This document shows positions 17,644-27,016 of a stretch of DNA of 64,000 bases, in pieces (position 1 is the first letter of the stretch; each line of letters opens with the position of its first letter). The position numbers were made by a program, and so were the translations under genes. Location of the stretch: the NCBI GenBank assembly GCA_965216725.1, contig CBDCGI010000018.1:124001-188000 (forward strand), read 5' to 3'. Below the pieces are notes generated by a model. The model did not search any database, had not been told where the DNA came from, and was given only the letters and a program-made list of their open reading frames with translations. The DNA is from JACZUI01 sp965216725 (GTDB taxonomy: Bacteria; Actinomycetota; Acidimicrobiia; Spongiisociales; ZC4RG35).

Positions 17644-17679
17644 TATGGAAAGGCCAGGCTTTCGCCTGGCCTTTCCATA
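17644..17679 (-). terminator. Strong hairpin terminator after pnp
   Basis: A perfect 16-bp stem (17644-17659 with 17664-17679) closes a four-base loop that reads GAAA on the minus strand, a stable GNRA tetraloop. It lies 20 bases after the pnp stop on the transcribed strand. There is no long U run after it, as is common in high-GC actinomycetes. Confidence 0.8.
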
Positions 17680-17698
17680 CATGAGAACCAATCAGGTT

Positions 17699-20068
17699 CT
17701 AGTTCTGACTCATCTCCTCAAAAGCGTCCTCGAACGAACGGGCCGCACGTCGGCGATCTCCGCCTCCCTGGCCACGGTTGCCGCCACGATCCTGGCCTCC
17801 ATCGCGATCGCGGTTGCGTCCGCGGTCACCCTGATCTCTTCCACGGCCCCTGCCGTCGCCCTTACGGCGGTCGTTCTTGCCACCACCAGAGTCGTCACCT
17901 GAGGGTAGGGTCGCGCCGTCGAGGGGTTCCACGAGCTCGAGGCTGACCTTGCCCCGGTCGATCTCACGAACTCGGACCTTGAGCTCCTGGCCGTCCGACA
18001 GGTAGTCCTCGACACGCTCTACGCGCTTCGACCCGTCGAGACGGGAGATATGCAGCAACCCATCGCGGCCGGGGAGAATGTTGACGAACGCACCGAACTT
18101 GGTGATGTTCACCACCTTGCCGTCGTATTCGGCTCCCACCTCGGCTTCGGGCGGGAAAGCGATCTGAGTCACCCGCTCTTTCGCTGCGGCGAGGGCGACT
18201 CCGTCGGAGCTGGCGATACGAACAATGCCTTTGCCATCGGTCTCCTCGATCTCGATGGCGGCACCGGTCTCCTCTTCCAACTCTCGAATAACCGCGCCTT
18301 TGGGGCCAATGACTTCACCGATCTTGTCTTTGGGGATTTCGATCGACTCGATACGCGGCGCCCACTCGTTCATCTCCTGACGTGGCTCGGAGATGACCGC
18401 CGACATTGCGTCGAGAATGAACAGCCGCGCCTCGCGCGCCTGATCCAACGCTCCCTTCAGCACCTCGGTCGGGAGACCCTGGATCTTCGTGTCGAGCTGG
18501 AGGGCTGTGATGGCACTGGCCGTTCCGGCGACTTTGAAGTCCATGTCTCCAAGAGCGTCCTCGGCTCCCAGAATGTCGGTCAGGGTCACATACTCATCAT
18601 CCTGATGGATGAGGCCCATGGCGATGCCGGCGACCGGATCACTGATAGGAACTCCCGAATCCATGAGAGACAGACTGGAAGCGCATACCGAGGCCATAGA
18701 AGATGAGCCATTGGAGGCGAGCACCTCCGACACGAGCCTCAACGCGTAAGGGAACTCCTCGGCGTCGGGCACTACCGGCAACAAGGCTTTCTCTGCCAGC
18801 GCACCGTGTCCGATCTCACGACGCTTGGGACCGCGCATGAAGCCGGCCTCTCCAGTCGAGAACGGCGGGAAGTTGTAGTGGTGCATGTAACGCTTCGAGT
18901 CTTCGATGTCGAGTGTGTCGAGCATCTGCTCCATCTTGAGCATTCCAAGAGTGGTGATGTTGAGCACCTGCGTCTCGCCACGCTGGAAGAGAGCGGAACC
19001 ATGGGTGCGCTCGACCACGCCGACCTCGATCGACAAGGGCCGAATGTCAGTGGTGCCGCGGCCGTCGAGTCGGACACCTTCGCGAACGACCCGATCACGC
19101 GCCACCTTCTTGAATACAGCCCTGAACGCGCGTTTCGCTTCGGCAGCCGCGTCCGCGTCGTCTTCTCCGAATGCCAGCTCGGCGAGCGTGTGCTCTAGCG
19201 CCTCATCCTGGGCTTCCTGCCGCTCGTGTTTGCCGGCGATCGACATGACTGCATCCAGTTTCGGCCGGGCGATCTCTTCGACCTTTGTGTAGATCTCGTC
19301 GCTGTAGTCGACGGCGATGGGCCATTCCTTGGCTCGGATCTCGACCGTGGAAGCCAGCTCCTCCTGGAGATCGATCAGCTGGGAGATGAAGCCTTTGGCC
19401 TCCTCCAAGCCCTGGGCAACGGCTTCTTCGTCTGACGGCCTGTCGCCCTCTGCGACGAGGCGAAGGCCGTTTGGTGTGGCCCCAGCCTCGACCATTGCGA
19501 TGTCGATCTCTCCGGCTTCGTTGCGACGTCCGGCAACGACCAGTTCGAACACTGATTCGTCGAGGTCGGCTTCGGTGGGAAATGGGACCCATTCACCCTT
19601 CTTGAGACCGAGACGGATACCTCCGATCGGTCCCTCGAACGGGATATTGGAGACGGTGAGGGCCGCTGACGCTCCGTTGAGCGCGACCACATCGAACGGG
19701 TTCTCCTGATCAACCGAGAGCGACGTGACCACGATGTGGGTCTCGTTCCGATACCCATCCTCGAAGGCGGGTCGCAGCGGCCTGTCGATGAGACGGCAGG
19801 TGAGAATCGCCTGCTCGGATGGCCGGCCTTCGCGGCGAAAGAAGGAACCTGGGATCCTTCCCACGGAATACATCCGTTCTTCGAAGTCGACGGTTAGGGG
19901 GAAGAAATCGATGCCTTCCCGGGGCTTCTCGTTGGCAGTGGCGGTTACCAGCATTTCGGTACCGCCGAGTCGGGCGACCACGGCGCCGTTGGCCTGAGCC
20001 GCCATTTTTCCGGTGCTCAGCGTCAACTCTTTGTCGCCAATGGTGCCTCTTACAGAGGTTTCGGGCAC
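17699..20068 (-). CDS. pnp: Polyribonucleotide nucleotidyltransferase (PNPase)
   Basis: The 789-residue enzyme degrades RNA phosphorolytically and can add 3' tails. It has two RNase PH-type domains (RGTIGDKELTLSTGKMA at the start; RLDGRGTTDIRPLSIE in the second), the alpha-helical linker, a KH domain (IGEVIGPKGAVIRELEEETG) and an S1 domain (YDGKVVNITKFGAFVNILPG). The start is GTG 20068, preceded by AAGGAG at good spacing; an upstream ATG at 20146 would add an implausible leader. The last 70 or so residues are an Arg/Gly/Asp-rich tail. It follows rpsO, the common rpsO-pnp order. Confidence 0.97.
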   Translation of the reverse strand: MPETSVRGTIGDKELTLSTGKMAAQANGAVVARLGGTEMLVTATANEKPREGIDFFPLTVDFEERMYSVGRIPGSFFRREGRPSEQAILTCRLIDRPLRPAFEDGYRNETHIVVTSLSVDQENPFDVVALNGASAALTVSNIPFEGPIGGIRLGLKKGEWVPFPTEADLDESVFELVVAGRRNEAGEIDIAMVEAGATPNGLRLVAEGDRPSDEEAVAQGLEEAKGFISQLIDLQEELASTVEIRAKEWPIAVDYSDEIYTKVEEIARPKLDAVMSIAGKHERQEAQDEALEHTLAELAFGEDDADAAAEAKRAFRAVFKKVARDRVVREGVRLDGRGTTDIRPLSIEVGVVERTHGSALFQRGETQVLNITTLGMLKMEQMLDTLDIEDSKRYMHHYNFPPFSTGEAGFMRGPKRREIGHGALAEKALLPVVPDAEEFPYALRLVSEVLASNGSSSMASVCASSLSLMDSGVPISDPVAGIAMGLIHQDDEYVTLTDILGAEDALGDMDFKVAGTASAITALQLDTKIQGLPTEVLKGALDQAREARLFILDAMSAVISEPRQEMNEWAPRIESIEIPKDKIGEVIGPKGAVIRELEEETGAAIEIEETDGKGIVRIASSDGVALAAAKERVTQIAFPPEAEVGAEYDGKVVNITKFGAFVNILPGRDGLLHISRLDGSKRVERVEDYLSDGQELKVRVREIDRGKVSLELVEPLDGATLPSGDDSGGGKNDRRKGDGRGRGRDQGDRGRNRDRDGGQDRGGNRGQGGGDRRRAARSFEDAFEEMSQN

Positions 20069-20227
20069 GTTGGTGCTCCTTGTTGTTGGGAGCCGCGCCT
20101 GTTGGCAGTAGTCATGTCTCGTAATCGGAGACATCGCCACTGACAACCGGCTGGGCTCGTGTTTTGTCTGTTCTGATCCCGGCGCCGGTTACCGGCCCGG
20201 ATATGGGTTGGGGTTCCCCCCTATACA

Positions 20228-20248
20228 GGGAACGGTTCCACCGTTCCC
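20228..20248 (-). terminator. Hairpin between rpsO and pnp
   Basis: An 8-bp perfect stem (GGGAACGG with CCGTTCCC) and 5-base loop lie 14 bases after the rpsO stop, followed by a G/C-rich inverted region around 20175-20215. It may be an rpsO terminator or an RNA processing site in the rpsO-pnp transcript. The sequence does not decide between these. Confidence 0.5.
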
Positions 20249-20261
20249 CGCAAATCTCTAG

Positions 20262-20519
20262 TTAGCGGCGGAGTCCCAACTTGGCGATGAGGCTCCGGTA
20301 CCGCTCCACGTCGCGCCTCCGCAGATAGTCCAGGAGACGACGCCTCTTTCCGACCATCATCAGCAGCCCGCGACGGCTGTGGTGATCGTGCTTGTGATCT
20401 CGCAGATGCTCGGTGAGATGGTTGATGCGCTCGGTGAGCACAGCCACCTGGACCTCGGGAGACCCGGTGTCGCTCTCGTGAGTCCCAAACTCGGCGACGA
20501 TCTCAGAAGTTGTCTTCAT
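20262..20519 (-). CDS. rpsO: 30S ribosomal protein S15
   Basis: The 85-residue protein is a typical-length S15, which binds 16S rRNA early in 30S assembly. Hallmarks are the start region FGTHESDTGSPEVQVA, the TERINHLTEHLRDHKHDHHSRRGL core and the LRRRDVERYRSLIAKLGLR end. It lies between ribF and pnp as in most bacteria. Confidence 0.98.
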   Translation of the reverse strand: MKTTSEIVAEFGTHESDTGSPEVQVAVLTERINHLTEHLRDHKHDHHSRRGLLMMVGKRRRLLDYLRRRDVERYRSLIAKLGLRR

Positions 20520-20601
20520 TGCGCGTAAAACCTAACTGGGTGAGGATTCGAGTGCAGGATAACACCCCGGATATCGCTACACCTAGTCGAGTTGACCCGT
20601 G

Positions 20602-21516
20602 CTAATCCACGCTGAGCCGGGCCCGAACGTCCTCAACGTCTCCCGCAATGGCCGTCACGAGCTCGTCCACGGAGTCGAACTTCAGCTCGTCCCGTATGCG
20701 GGAAACGAACTCCAAGGTGAGCGACTTCCCGTAGAGGTCACCGGAGAAGTCGAGAAGGTAGGCCTCGATCAGCCTCGAGCCGCCATCATCAAAGGTCGGC
20801 CGCACACCGACGTTGACCGCAGCCGGATACCTCGAGCCTTCCAGCTCGGCGTAAGCCGCGTAGACGCCGTCTGCGGGAATTACCTTTCGAGGCGGTGGCG
20901 CGAGATTGGCAGTCGGATACCCGATCTCTCGGCCCCTCTCATCTCCTGGTACGACGACGTTGGACAGACGAAACCTGCTTCCCAAAAGGTCGGCCGCTCC
21001 AGAGACGTCGCCAGCCTCGATGAGGCCCCGGATGCGCGAAGACGAAACGACTCCCTCATCGACCACGAGTTCCATGACGTCCACGTGAAAGCCGAGTGCG
21101 GGACCAACCGAATTCAGCAGGGCGACGCTGCCGGCGCGGTCTTTGCCGAACTGAAAATCGATGCCGGCGACGATCTTTTTGGCCGCGAGCTTTCCTACCA
21201 AGATCTCTTCTACGAACTGCTGTGGGCTCAAGTCGCGGATCTCACGGAGGTCGAGGACGGCCACCTGCTGCACATCGAGCGCCTCCAAGAGTTCGATTCT
21301 TTCGTCCAGGCTGGTTATGAGCCGCGGGCGGGAATCGTGGCCGAGCACCTCGACCGGATGCGGCTCGAAAGTCGCCACTGTTGGCACCAGGGGGCCGACT
21401 CTGAGTCGGCTCACCAGCTTCCGATGGCCCGTGTGGACTCCGTCCAGGACCCCGACAGTGACACTCGAAGGAGGGCCGACCGGCCATTCGTTATGAGAAC
21501 CATCGAGGACCCTCAT
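20602..21516 (-). CDS. ribF: Bifunctional riboflavin kinase / FAD synthetase
   Basis: The 304-residue protein makes FMN and then FAD. The N-terminal adenylyltransferase has the GVLDGVHTGH nucleotide-binding motif and VVSSSRIRGLIEAGD, and the C-terminal kinase has the GYPTANL motif and NVGVRPTFDDG. The start overlaps the truB stop as ATGA, so it is translationally coupled to truB. The truB-ribF-rpsO order is the usual one. Confidence 0.96.
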   Translation of the reverse strand: MRVLDGSHNEWPVGPPSSVTVGVLDGVHTGHRKLVSRLRVGPLVPTVATFEPHPVEVLGHDSRPRLITSLDERIELLEALDVQQVAVLDLREIRDLSPQQFVEEILVGKLAAKKIVAGIDFQFGKDRAGSVALLNSVGPALGFHVDVMELVVDEGVVSSSRIRGLIEAGDVSGAADLLGSRFRLSNVVVPGDERGREIGYPTANLAPPPRKVIPADGVYAAYAELEGSRYPAAVNVGVRPTFDDGGSRLIEAYLLDFSGDLYGKSLTLEFVSRIRDELKFDSVDELVTAIAGDVEDVRARLSVD

Positions 21517-22391
21517 CCCGGTATCACCACCTCTGGTCGAGCCTGTTCACCCGAGCGACGATATACCGCCAACAGTTGGCGATCCTCGTCTACCACACGC
21601 ACCGGAACTCCCTCCGGAGCCGGGGCGAACTCACTACCGACAAACATCATTCCGTTGCGCACACCTCGAGCTGTCTTCTCTCCAACGACTACCTGCGGCA
21701 ACGCCGTCAACGCGGCCGAAGGGTCCAAGAGCTTGTCTCCCCAGTGCTCCAGGTCGTCGAGAGCGATTCCGTGCTCCGAAGCGGACAAGGTCCCAATCCG
21801 CAGTCTCCTCAAGGCGGTCAAATGGGCCTGCCCTCCCAAAGCCCCCGCCAAGTCGGCTGCCAACGACCTGACATATGTGCCCTTGCCACAGACCACCCGA
21901 AACTCGACTTCCGGGAACGGTCCCGGGCCAACCGCGAGGATCTCCAATTCGAGTATCTCCACGGGTCTCGCCTCACGCTCAATCACGATGCCCTCGCGGG
22001 CAAGCTCGTAGAGACGACGACCCTCGTGTTTCAAGGCCGACACCATGGGTGGAACCTGAGGGATGGTTCCCACAAAACGATCGGCCACTACCCGAACGTC
22101 GACTTCTGTGACCTCCATTGGCTCGCGGGCCAGAACGGCACCGTCTGCGTCGAGCGTGTCAGTCGCCACCCCGAACATGGCCTTCGCCGTGTATTCCTTC
22201 TCCTGGTCCTGGATGTACCGGATGAGCCGGGTTACAGGTCCGATCGCAACCACCACGACGCCCGTGGCCAGGGGATCCAGCGTTCCGGCGTGTCCGACCT
22301 TCTTCACCTGGGTGGCTCGCTTGACTTTGGAAACAACCGACCCCGAGGACACTCCACTCGGCTTGTCGACGACCAGGAAGCCGACGGTCAT
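21513..22391 (-). CDS. truB: tRNA pseudouridine(55) synthase
   Basis: The 292-residue enzyme makes pseudouridine 55 in the T loop of tRNAs. The start MTVGFLVVDKPSG is characteristic, and the catalytic Asp lies in HAGTLDPLATG. The RLIRYIQDQEKEYTA segment follows as expected. I start it at ATG 22391, which overlaps the nrnA stop as ATGA; the longer frame upstream is a shadow of nrnA. A PUA-like C-terminal region is short. Confidence 0.96.
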   Translation of the reverse strand: MTVGFLVVDKPSGVSSGSVVSKVKRATQVKKVGHAGTLDPLATGVVVVAIGPVTRLIRYIQDQEKEYTAKAMFGVATDTLDADGAVLAREPMEVTEVDVRVVADRFVGTIPQVPPMVSALKHEGRRLYELAREGIVIEREARPVEILELEILAVGPGPFPEVEFRVVCGKGTYVRSLAADLAGALGGQAHLTALRRLRIGTLSASEHGIALDDLEHWGDKLLDPSAALTALPQVVVGEKTARGVRNGMMFVGSEFAPAPEGVPVRVVDEDRQLLAVYRRSGEQARPEVVIPG

Positions 22392-23350
22392 CGATACTCG
22401 GCGAGACGACGTTTGATTTCGGCGATCACCTTCTCCGGCTCCCCCTGGAACGTGAACCCGGCAGCGAGACGGTGTCCACCACCGCCCATGTCTGCCGCAA
22501 GAGAGCCGACATCGGTGTCTCCTCGGGAGCGAAGGCTCAGCTTGACTCGGCCCCTGTCGTGGACCTTGACCAAAACGGCCGTGTCGGCCTCCTGTGGGAG
22601 CCGGATCAGATTGATCAGATTGTCGATATCGCCCCAATCGATTCCTGCGTCGGAAAGGTCTTCGTGAGTGACGACCGCCGTCACCAGTCCTAAGTCGTCG
22701 TCGAGCTCGACACGAGTGAGCGCCTTGGCCGCCGCCTTCAGGTATCCGAACGGGGTTTCCTCGTAGACATGCCGGGCGATCTCGTCGGGGCGGGCGCCTG
22801 CACTCACCATTCGAGCCGCCAGCTCCAGTGTCGTCGGAGTGGTGTTCACATATTGGAACCGCCCGGTATCGGTGACCAGGGCCGTGAGCAGGCATGTGGC
22901 GATCTCGGGTGTGATCGGCCAACCGAGCAAGTCGAGAACTCCAACAACCAGCTCGGCAGTGGCTGCGGCCTCTGGATCGACCAGCGACACATCGCCAAAC
23001 CCCTCATTGGTCACGTGGTGGTCTATGACAACCAGATTCTCCGCTTTTGAGGCGTTGGTCGCCAGCTCGCCAAGCCGATCCGGCGCGCCAACGTCGAACA
23101 CGACCATCATCTCGGGCTCCTCCGGAAACTCATCGGGTGACACCAACAAGTCACGGGGAAGAAAAGCGAGGTTTTGCGGCACGACGAAGGGGCTTCCGAA
23201 ACTGGCGACGACCTTCTTCCCCGCGTTTTTGGCAGCGATCCCAAGTCCGAGCATCGACCCAAGCGCATCGCCATCAGGTCCGATGTGACACGTGAGTGCA
23301 AGCACATCCGCGTGGCCGACAGCGCGCGCCGTCTGTTCGAGAGGCGTCAT
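22388..23350 (-). CDS. nrnA: DHH-family bifunctional oligoribonuclease / PAP phosphatase
   Basis: The 320-residue protein has the DHH phosphoesterase motifs: HIGPDGDALGSMLGL for metal binding, VVIDHHVTN (the DHH motif) and the DHHA1 C-terminal GGGGHRLAAGF. NrnA degrades short RNA oligomers and can dephosphorylate 3'-phosphoadenosine 5'-phosphate. It is joined by ATGA overlaps to rbfA upstream and truB downstream. The position matches the usual actinobacterial infB-rbfA-nrnA-truB order. Confidence 0.94.
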   Translation of the reverse strand: MTPLEQTARAVGHADVLALTCHIGPDGDALGSMLGLGIAAKNAGKKVVASFGSPFVVPQNLAFLPRDLLVSPDEFPEEPEMMVVFDVGAPDRLGELATNASKAENLVVIDHHVTNEGFGDVSLVDPEAAATAELVVGVLDLLGWPITPEIATCLLTALVTDTGRFQYVNTTPTTLELAARMVSAGARPDEIARHVYEETPFGYLKAAAKALTRVELDDDLGLVTAVVTHEDLSDAGIDWGDIDNLINLIRLPQEADTAVLVKVHDRGRVKLSLRSRGDTDVGSLAADMGGGGHRLAAGFTFQGEPEKVIAEIKRRLAEYR

Positions 23351-23706
23351 TCCTCCTCGTTTTCTGAGGTCTCGAGCCCGCGCAGTATGGCGTCGATTCG
23401 CTCACCACCGACAACGCCCCGGTCCATCTGAAATTCGAGTGTGGGCGTGAACTTCATCCGCACCTGACTCCCGATGGCAGCTTGGAGGCGACGCGCCGCC
23501 TTGCCCAAGGCTTCCAGGGCGTCGGCGTGATTCTCCGGATCGAGAACGTCGATGTACACGACGGCATGTCTCAAATTGGGGGCAGTGTCTACTGCTATCA
23601 CCGACACCAACTCCAGGCGGGGATCACTGAATCGCTCGATCTCCTCGGCGATCACCTCGCGAAGAGTGGAGTTGACCTTCCTCATCCTCGGGCTCGGCTG
23701 TCTCAT
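23347..23706 (-). CDS. rbfA: Ribosome-binding factor A
   Basis: The 119-residue protein aids late 30S maturation by binding near helix 1 of 16S rRNA. The family pattern is visible in RMRKVNSTLREVIAEEIERF, SVIAVDTAPNLRHAVVYIDV and the MKFTPTLEFQMDRGV segment. The Met of RMRKV (seven residues on) is an alternative start. Its stop overlaps the nrnA start as ATGA. Confidence 0.95.
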   Translation of the reverse strand: MRQPSPRMRKVNSTLREVIAEEIERFSDPRLELVSVIAVDTAPNLRHAVVYIDVLDPENHADALEALGKAARRLQAAIGSQVRMKFTPTLEFQMDRGVVGGERIDAILRGLETSENEEE

Positions 23707-23738
23707 CCTCGACTACCCGCTAACAGGCGACAACGCCC

Positions 23739-25766
23739 CTACGTCCTCGCTACCTCCTGAATGAGGTAGACCTCGATGTTGTCGCCTTCTTTGATGTCGT
23801 CGTAATTCTCGAATCCCATACCGCACTCAAAACCTTGCTGCACTTCACGTACGTCGTCCTTGAACCGTCGTAGCGAGGCGACAACCCCGTCGTGGATCAC
23901 GATCCCGTCCCGCAGCAAACGGGCCTGAGCGCCACGCTGCACGAAACCCTCGATGACGTAACAACCCGCGACTGTGCCCATGCGCGGCACTTTGAAGGTG
24001 GCTCGAACCTCAGCGGTACCCAGGACTTGCTCCCGCTCCTCGGGCGCGAGCTGACCGACAAGCAGCTGCTCAATCTCGTCGAGGAGTTCGTAGATGATCC
24101 CGTAGGTGCGGATCTCCACGCCGGCCGCTTCGGCCGCCCGCCTTGCCTTGGGCTCCGGGCGAACGTTGAAGCCGGCGATAACGGCTTCCGTGACCTCAGC
24201 CAAGGTCACATCGTTCTCGCTGATACCGCCCACTGCACCATGGATCACCTGAATCTTGCCTCCTTCACGCTCGATCTTTCCGATCGACTCACGCAGAGCT
24301 TCCAATGAGCCCTGCGCGTCGGCCTTGATGATCAGGTTGAGGGTGGCGTCTTCCGAGCGCAGCTGCTCCAAGAGACCTTGGAGGCGATCCCTGGCACTGG
24401 GCATCGCCTGTGCCACCGCCCTATCAGACTCTTGCCGTTCGGCAGCGATCTTCCGAGCCTCGCGGTCGTTCGACACGACTTCGAAGAAGTCCCCTGCCGA
24501 GGGGACGTCATCCCAGCCGATGATCTGCACCGGATCGGACGGCCCCGCCTGCTTGAGCTGGTTCCCGTGGTCGTCGGACAGGGCACGAACCCTCCCGGAC
24601 ATCGGACCGGCGACGAAGGCATCCCCCTTCTTGAGCGTTCCCCGCTGGATGATGACGGTTGCCACCGGGCCTCTACCCACCTCGAGCTGAGCCTCGACCA
24701 CCACCCCGCTCGCAGAAGGTTTCGGGTTGGCCTTGAAGTCTTCCAGCTGAGCGATGAGGTCGACGACTTCCAGCAGATCGTCGATGCCCTGGCCGTTCAG
24801 GGCAGAGACTTCGACGCTGGGGACGTCGCCACCCAACTCTTCGGTGACGACGTCGTGATTGGTGAGCTCAGTTCTCACCTTGAGCGGGTCTGCGCCAGGG
24901 AGATCCATCTTGTTCACCGCGACGATCATCTTGACCCCGGCTGCCTTGGCGTGAGAAATGGCCTCCACTGTCTGCGGCTTCACACCGTCGTTGGCCGCCA
25001 CGACGAGGATCACGATGTCGGTGATGTTGGCCCCGCGTGCCCTGAGGGCCGTGAAAGCCTCGTGGCCTGGAGTGTCGACGAAAGTGATGCGACGATCCCC
25101 AACCTCGACCTGATAGGCACCGATGTGTTGGGTGATTCCGCCCTGTTCGTCTTCGACCACGTTCGATTGGCGAATCCTGTCGAGAAGCGTGGTCTTCCCG
25201 TGGTCGACATGCCCCATCACGGTCACAACCGGTGGCCGGGACACGAGCTGGTCTTCAGGGTCTTCGAATTGAGGCTGCTCGGCAACGCTCGGTGCAGGCG
25301 CTTGGGCCTCGACTTCCACCATGTAACCGAATCCCTCGGCGATCTCGTCGATCAGTTCGCCGGGCATGGCCTGACCGGCGCCCACCGGCATACCTCTCTC
25401 CAACAGAGCCTTTACTACTTCCCCTGCCGGCTGGTCGATGGCATCGGCGAACTCCGAGACGGTGGCGCCCTCACTGATCGTCGCCAGCTGGACCTCCACC
25501 TCTTCGGGAGCCGGGGCCACTTCCAACTCTGGCTCTTCTGCTGGCTCCGTAGCATCAGCTTCGACAACCACGTCGTCTGTATCGGTTTCTGGAGCTTCGA
25601 CTTCGACTTCGGTGTCGTCGCCGCCCACCGCCAGCCTCAAGAGCTCAGCCGACTCGTCGTCAAGACCCGAAGACGCCGTCTTCACGTCGAGCCCTAGCTC
25701 TTGGGCGTGAGCCAGGACCTCCTTGGATTCGAGGCCCAGCTCGCGGGCGAGTTCGTAGATCCTCAC
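23739..25766 (-). CDS. infB: Translation initiation factor IF-2
   Basis: The 675-residue GTPase brings initiator tRNA to the 30S subunit. A short IF2_N domain (MRIYELARELGLESKEVLAH) is followed by a modest acidic linker and a second IF2_N domain (VSEFADAIDQPAGEVVKALL). The G domain has GHVDHGKTTLLD and DTPGHEAF, with NKMD later. The N-terminal region is much shorter than the long basic/Pro-rich one of Streptomyces or Mycobacterium IF-2. It begins 15 bases after nusA; no ylxR-like gene lies between them. Confidence 0.97.
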   Translation of the reverse strand: MRIYELARELGLESKEVLAHAQELGLDVKTASSGLDDESAELLRLAVGGDDTEVEVEAPETDTDDVVVEADATEPAEEPELEVAPAPEEVEVQLATISEGATVSEFADAIDQPAGEVVKALLERGMPVGAGQAMPGELIDEIAEGFGYMVEVEAQAPAPSVAEQPQFEDPEDQLVSRPPVVTVMGHVDHGKTTLLDRIRQSNVVEDEQGGITQHIGAYQVEVGDRRITFVDTPGHEAFTALRARGANITDIVILVVAANDGVKPQTVEAISHAKAAGVKMIVAVNKMDLPGADPLKVRTELTNHDVVTEELGGDVPSVEVSALNGQGIDDLLEVVDLIAQLEDFKANPKPSASGVVVEAQLEVGRGPVATVIIQRGTLKKGDAFVAGPMSGRVRALSDDHGNQLKQAGPSDPVQIIGWDDVPSAGDFFEVVSNDREARKIAAERQESDRAVAQAMPSARDRLQGLLEQLRSEDATLNLIIKADAQGSLEALRESIGKIEREGGKIQVIHGAVGGISENDVTLAEVTEAVIAGFNVRPEPKARRAAEAAGVEIRTYGIIYELLDEIEQLLVGQLAPEEREQVLGTAEVRATFKVPRMGTVAGCYVIEGFVQRGAQARLLRDGIVIHDGVVASLRRFKDDVREVQQGFECGMGFENYDDIKEGDNIEVYLIQEVART

Positions 25767-25781
25767 GGTTTGAGACTTCCC

Positions 25782-27008
25782 CTATTCGCTTTCTTCGTCG
25801 TTGTCAGACGCCTCGGCCGCGTCCTCATCATCATCGGGCGGCGCTCCGGGTTCTTCTTCAGAGGTGGCATCTGGCGCCGGTGCGGGCTCCCCGGCATCTT
25901 CAGGAGCTTCTGCCGTCGCATCGTCGGACGCTTCCTCGCCTGTCTCGGTCTCGGAGGCGGCTGCCGAGTCGGCCTCGGCCCCTTCCGACGAAGGTTCGGC
26001 CTCAGCCGGTGGTTCCTCGCCACCTTCCTGTTCAAGCCCCTCGGTGTCGGACCGAATGTCCACTTTGTAACCGGAAAGGCGGGCAGCGAGCCGAGCGTTT
26101 TGGCCTTCTTTGCCGATCGCCAACGAGAGCTGATGCTCGGAAACGACCACATCGGCCGTCTTTTCCTCCTCGTCGATGTGAACTTCTTTGACCTTGGCGG
26201 GGCCCAGGGCCTCGGCGATGAATTGGCCGATGTCGTCTCGCCACTGGACCACGTCGACCTTTTCGCCTCTCAACTCATTGACAACCTGGCGCACGCGCGA
26301 TCCCCGCGCTCCGACACAGGCGCCTTTGGGATCCACGTTCGGGTCATGAGATATCACGGCGATCTTGGTCCGATGGCCGGGCTCGCGTGCGATGTTGACA
26401 ATCTCCACGGTGCCGTCCGTCAGCTCCGGCACCTCGAGCTCGAGAAGCCGCCTGACGAGGTCCGGGTGCGACCGCGAGACGACTATCTGGGCACCCTTGG
26501 TCTCGTTCCGCACCTCGAGGATGAGAGCTTTCACGCGGTTGCCCCGCTCGAGCCGCTCAAACGGAATCCGCTCCGAACCGGGAAGGATCGCTTCTGCGTC
26601 TCCGAGATCGAGGATGACCGAGCGGTAATCGACCTGCTGCACGATGCCGGTGACGAGATCGCCCTCCCGGCCCTCATACATCTCGTACACCCGCTCGCGC
26701 TTGGCCTCTCTCAGCTTGTGTTGCATCACCTGCTTGAACGACTGAGCCGCGATGCGCCCGAATGCTTCGCCCTCCGGCGTGTCTTCCCACTCCTCGACTA
26801 CGTTGCCGTCGTCGTCGAGCTCCTGGGCATAAACGACGACCTCGCCCGAGTCGGGATCGATGGTGACTCTGGCCTCCTCTGCCGCGCCCGGGCTCCTTTT
26901 GTACGCGGCCACGAGGGCGTTGGCGAAGGCGTCGAGGATCGCATCAACCGCGACGCCTCGCTCACGGGCGAGAACCTCGATTGCCTCCATCATCGTGTCG
27001 AGCTTCAT
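25782..27008 (-). CDS. nusA: Transcription termination/antitermination factor NusA with acidic tail
   Basis: The 408-residue protein has the NusA N-terminal domain (MKLDTMMEAIEVLARERG), an S1 domain (GDLVTGIVQQVDYRSVILDLG) and two KH domains (CVGARGSRVRQVVNEL and AIGKEGQNARLAARLSGY). The start ATG 27008 has AAGGAG upstream; the longer frame overlaps rimP. The last 88 residues (about 321-408) contain 36 Asp/Glu and no Lys or Arg. NusA binds RNA polymerase and modulates pausing and termination. Confidence 0.97.
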   Translation of the reverse strand: MKLDTMMEAIEVLARERGVAVDAILDAFANALVAAYKRSPGAAEEARVTIDPDSGEVVVYAQELDDDGNVVEEWEDTPEGEAFGRIAAQSFKQVMQHKLREAKRERVYEMYEGREGDLVTGIVQQVDYRSVILDLGDAEAILPGSERIPFERLERGNRVKALILEVRNETKGAQIVVSRSHPDLVRRLLELEVPELTDGTVEIVNIAREPGHRTKIAVISHDPNVDPKGACVGARGSRVRQVVNELRGEKVDVVQWRDDIGQFIAEALGPAKVKEVHIDEEEKTADVVVSEHQLSLAIGKEGQNARLAARLSGYKVDIRSDTEGLEQEGGEEPPAEAEPSSEGAEADSAAASETETGEEASDDATAEAPEDAGEPAPAPDATSEEEPGAPPDDDEDAAEASDNDEESE

Positions 27009-27016
27009 TTCTCTCC

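Noticed and set aside
19990..20146. A longer PNPase starting at ATG 20146
   Set aside because: The GTG at 20068 has a good AAGGAG and matches the family length; the extra 26 residues look like non-coding sequence.
20599..22011. Long plus-strand frame of 470 residues opposite ribF and truB
   Set aside because: It is antisense to two clear housekeeping genes and its sequence has no recognisable domain; long shadow frames are common at this GC content.
24378..25697. Long plus-strand frame of 439 residues opposite infB
   Set aside because: It is antisense to IF-2 and its composition mirrors the codons of infB; no motif was found.
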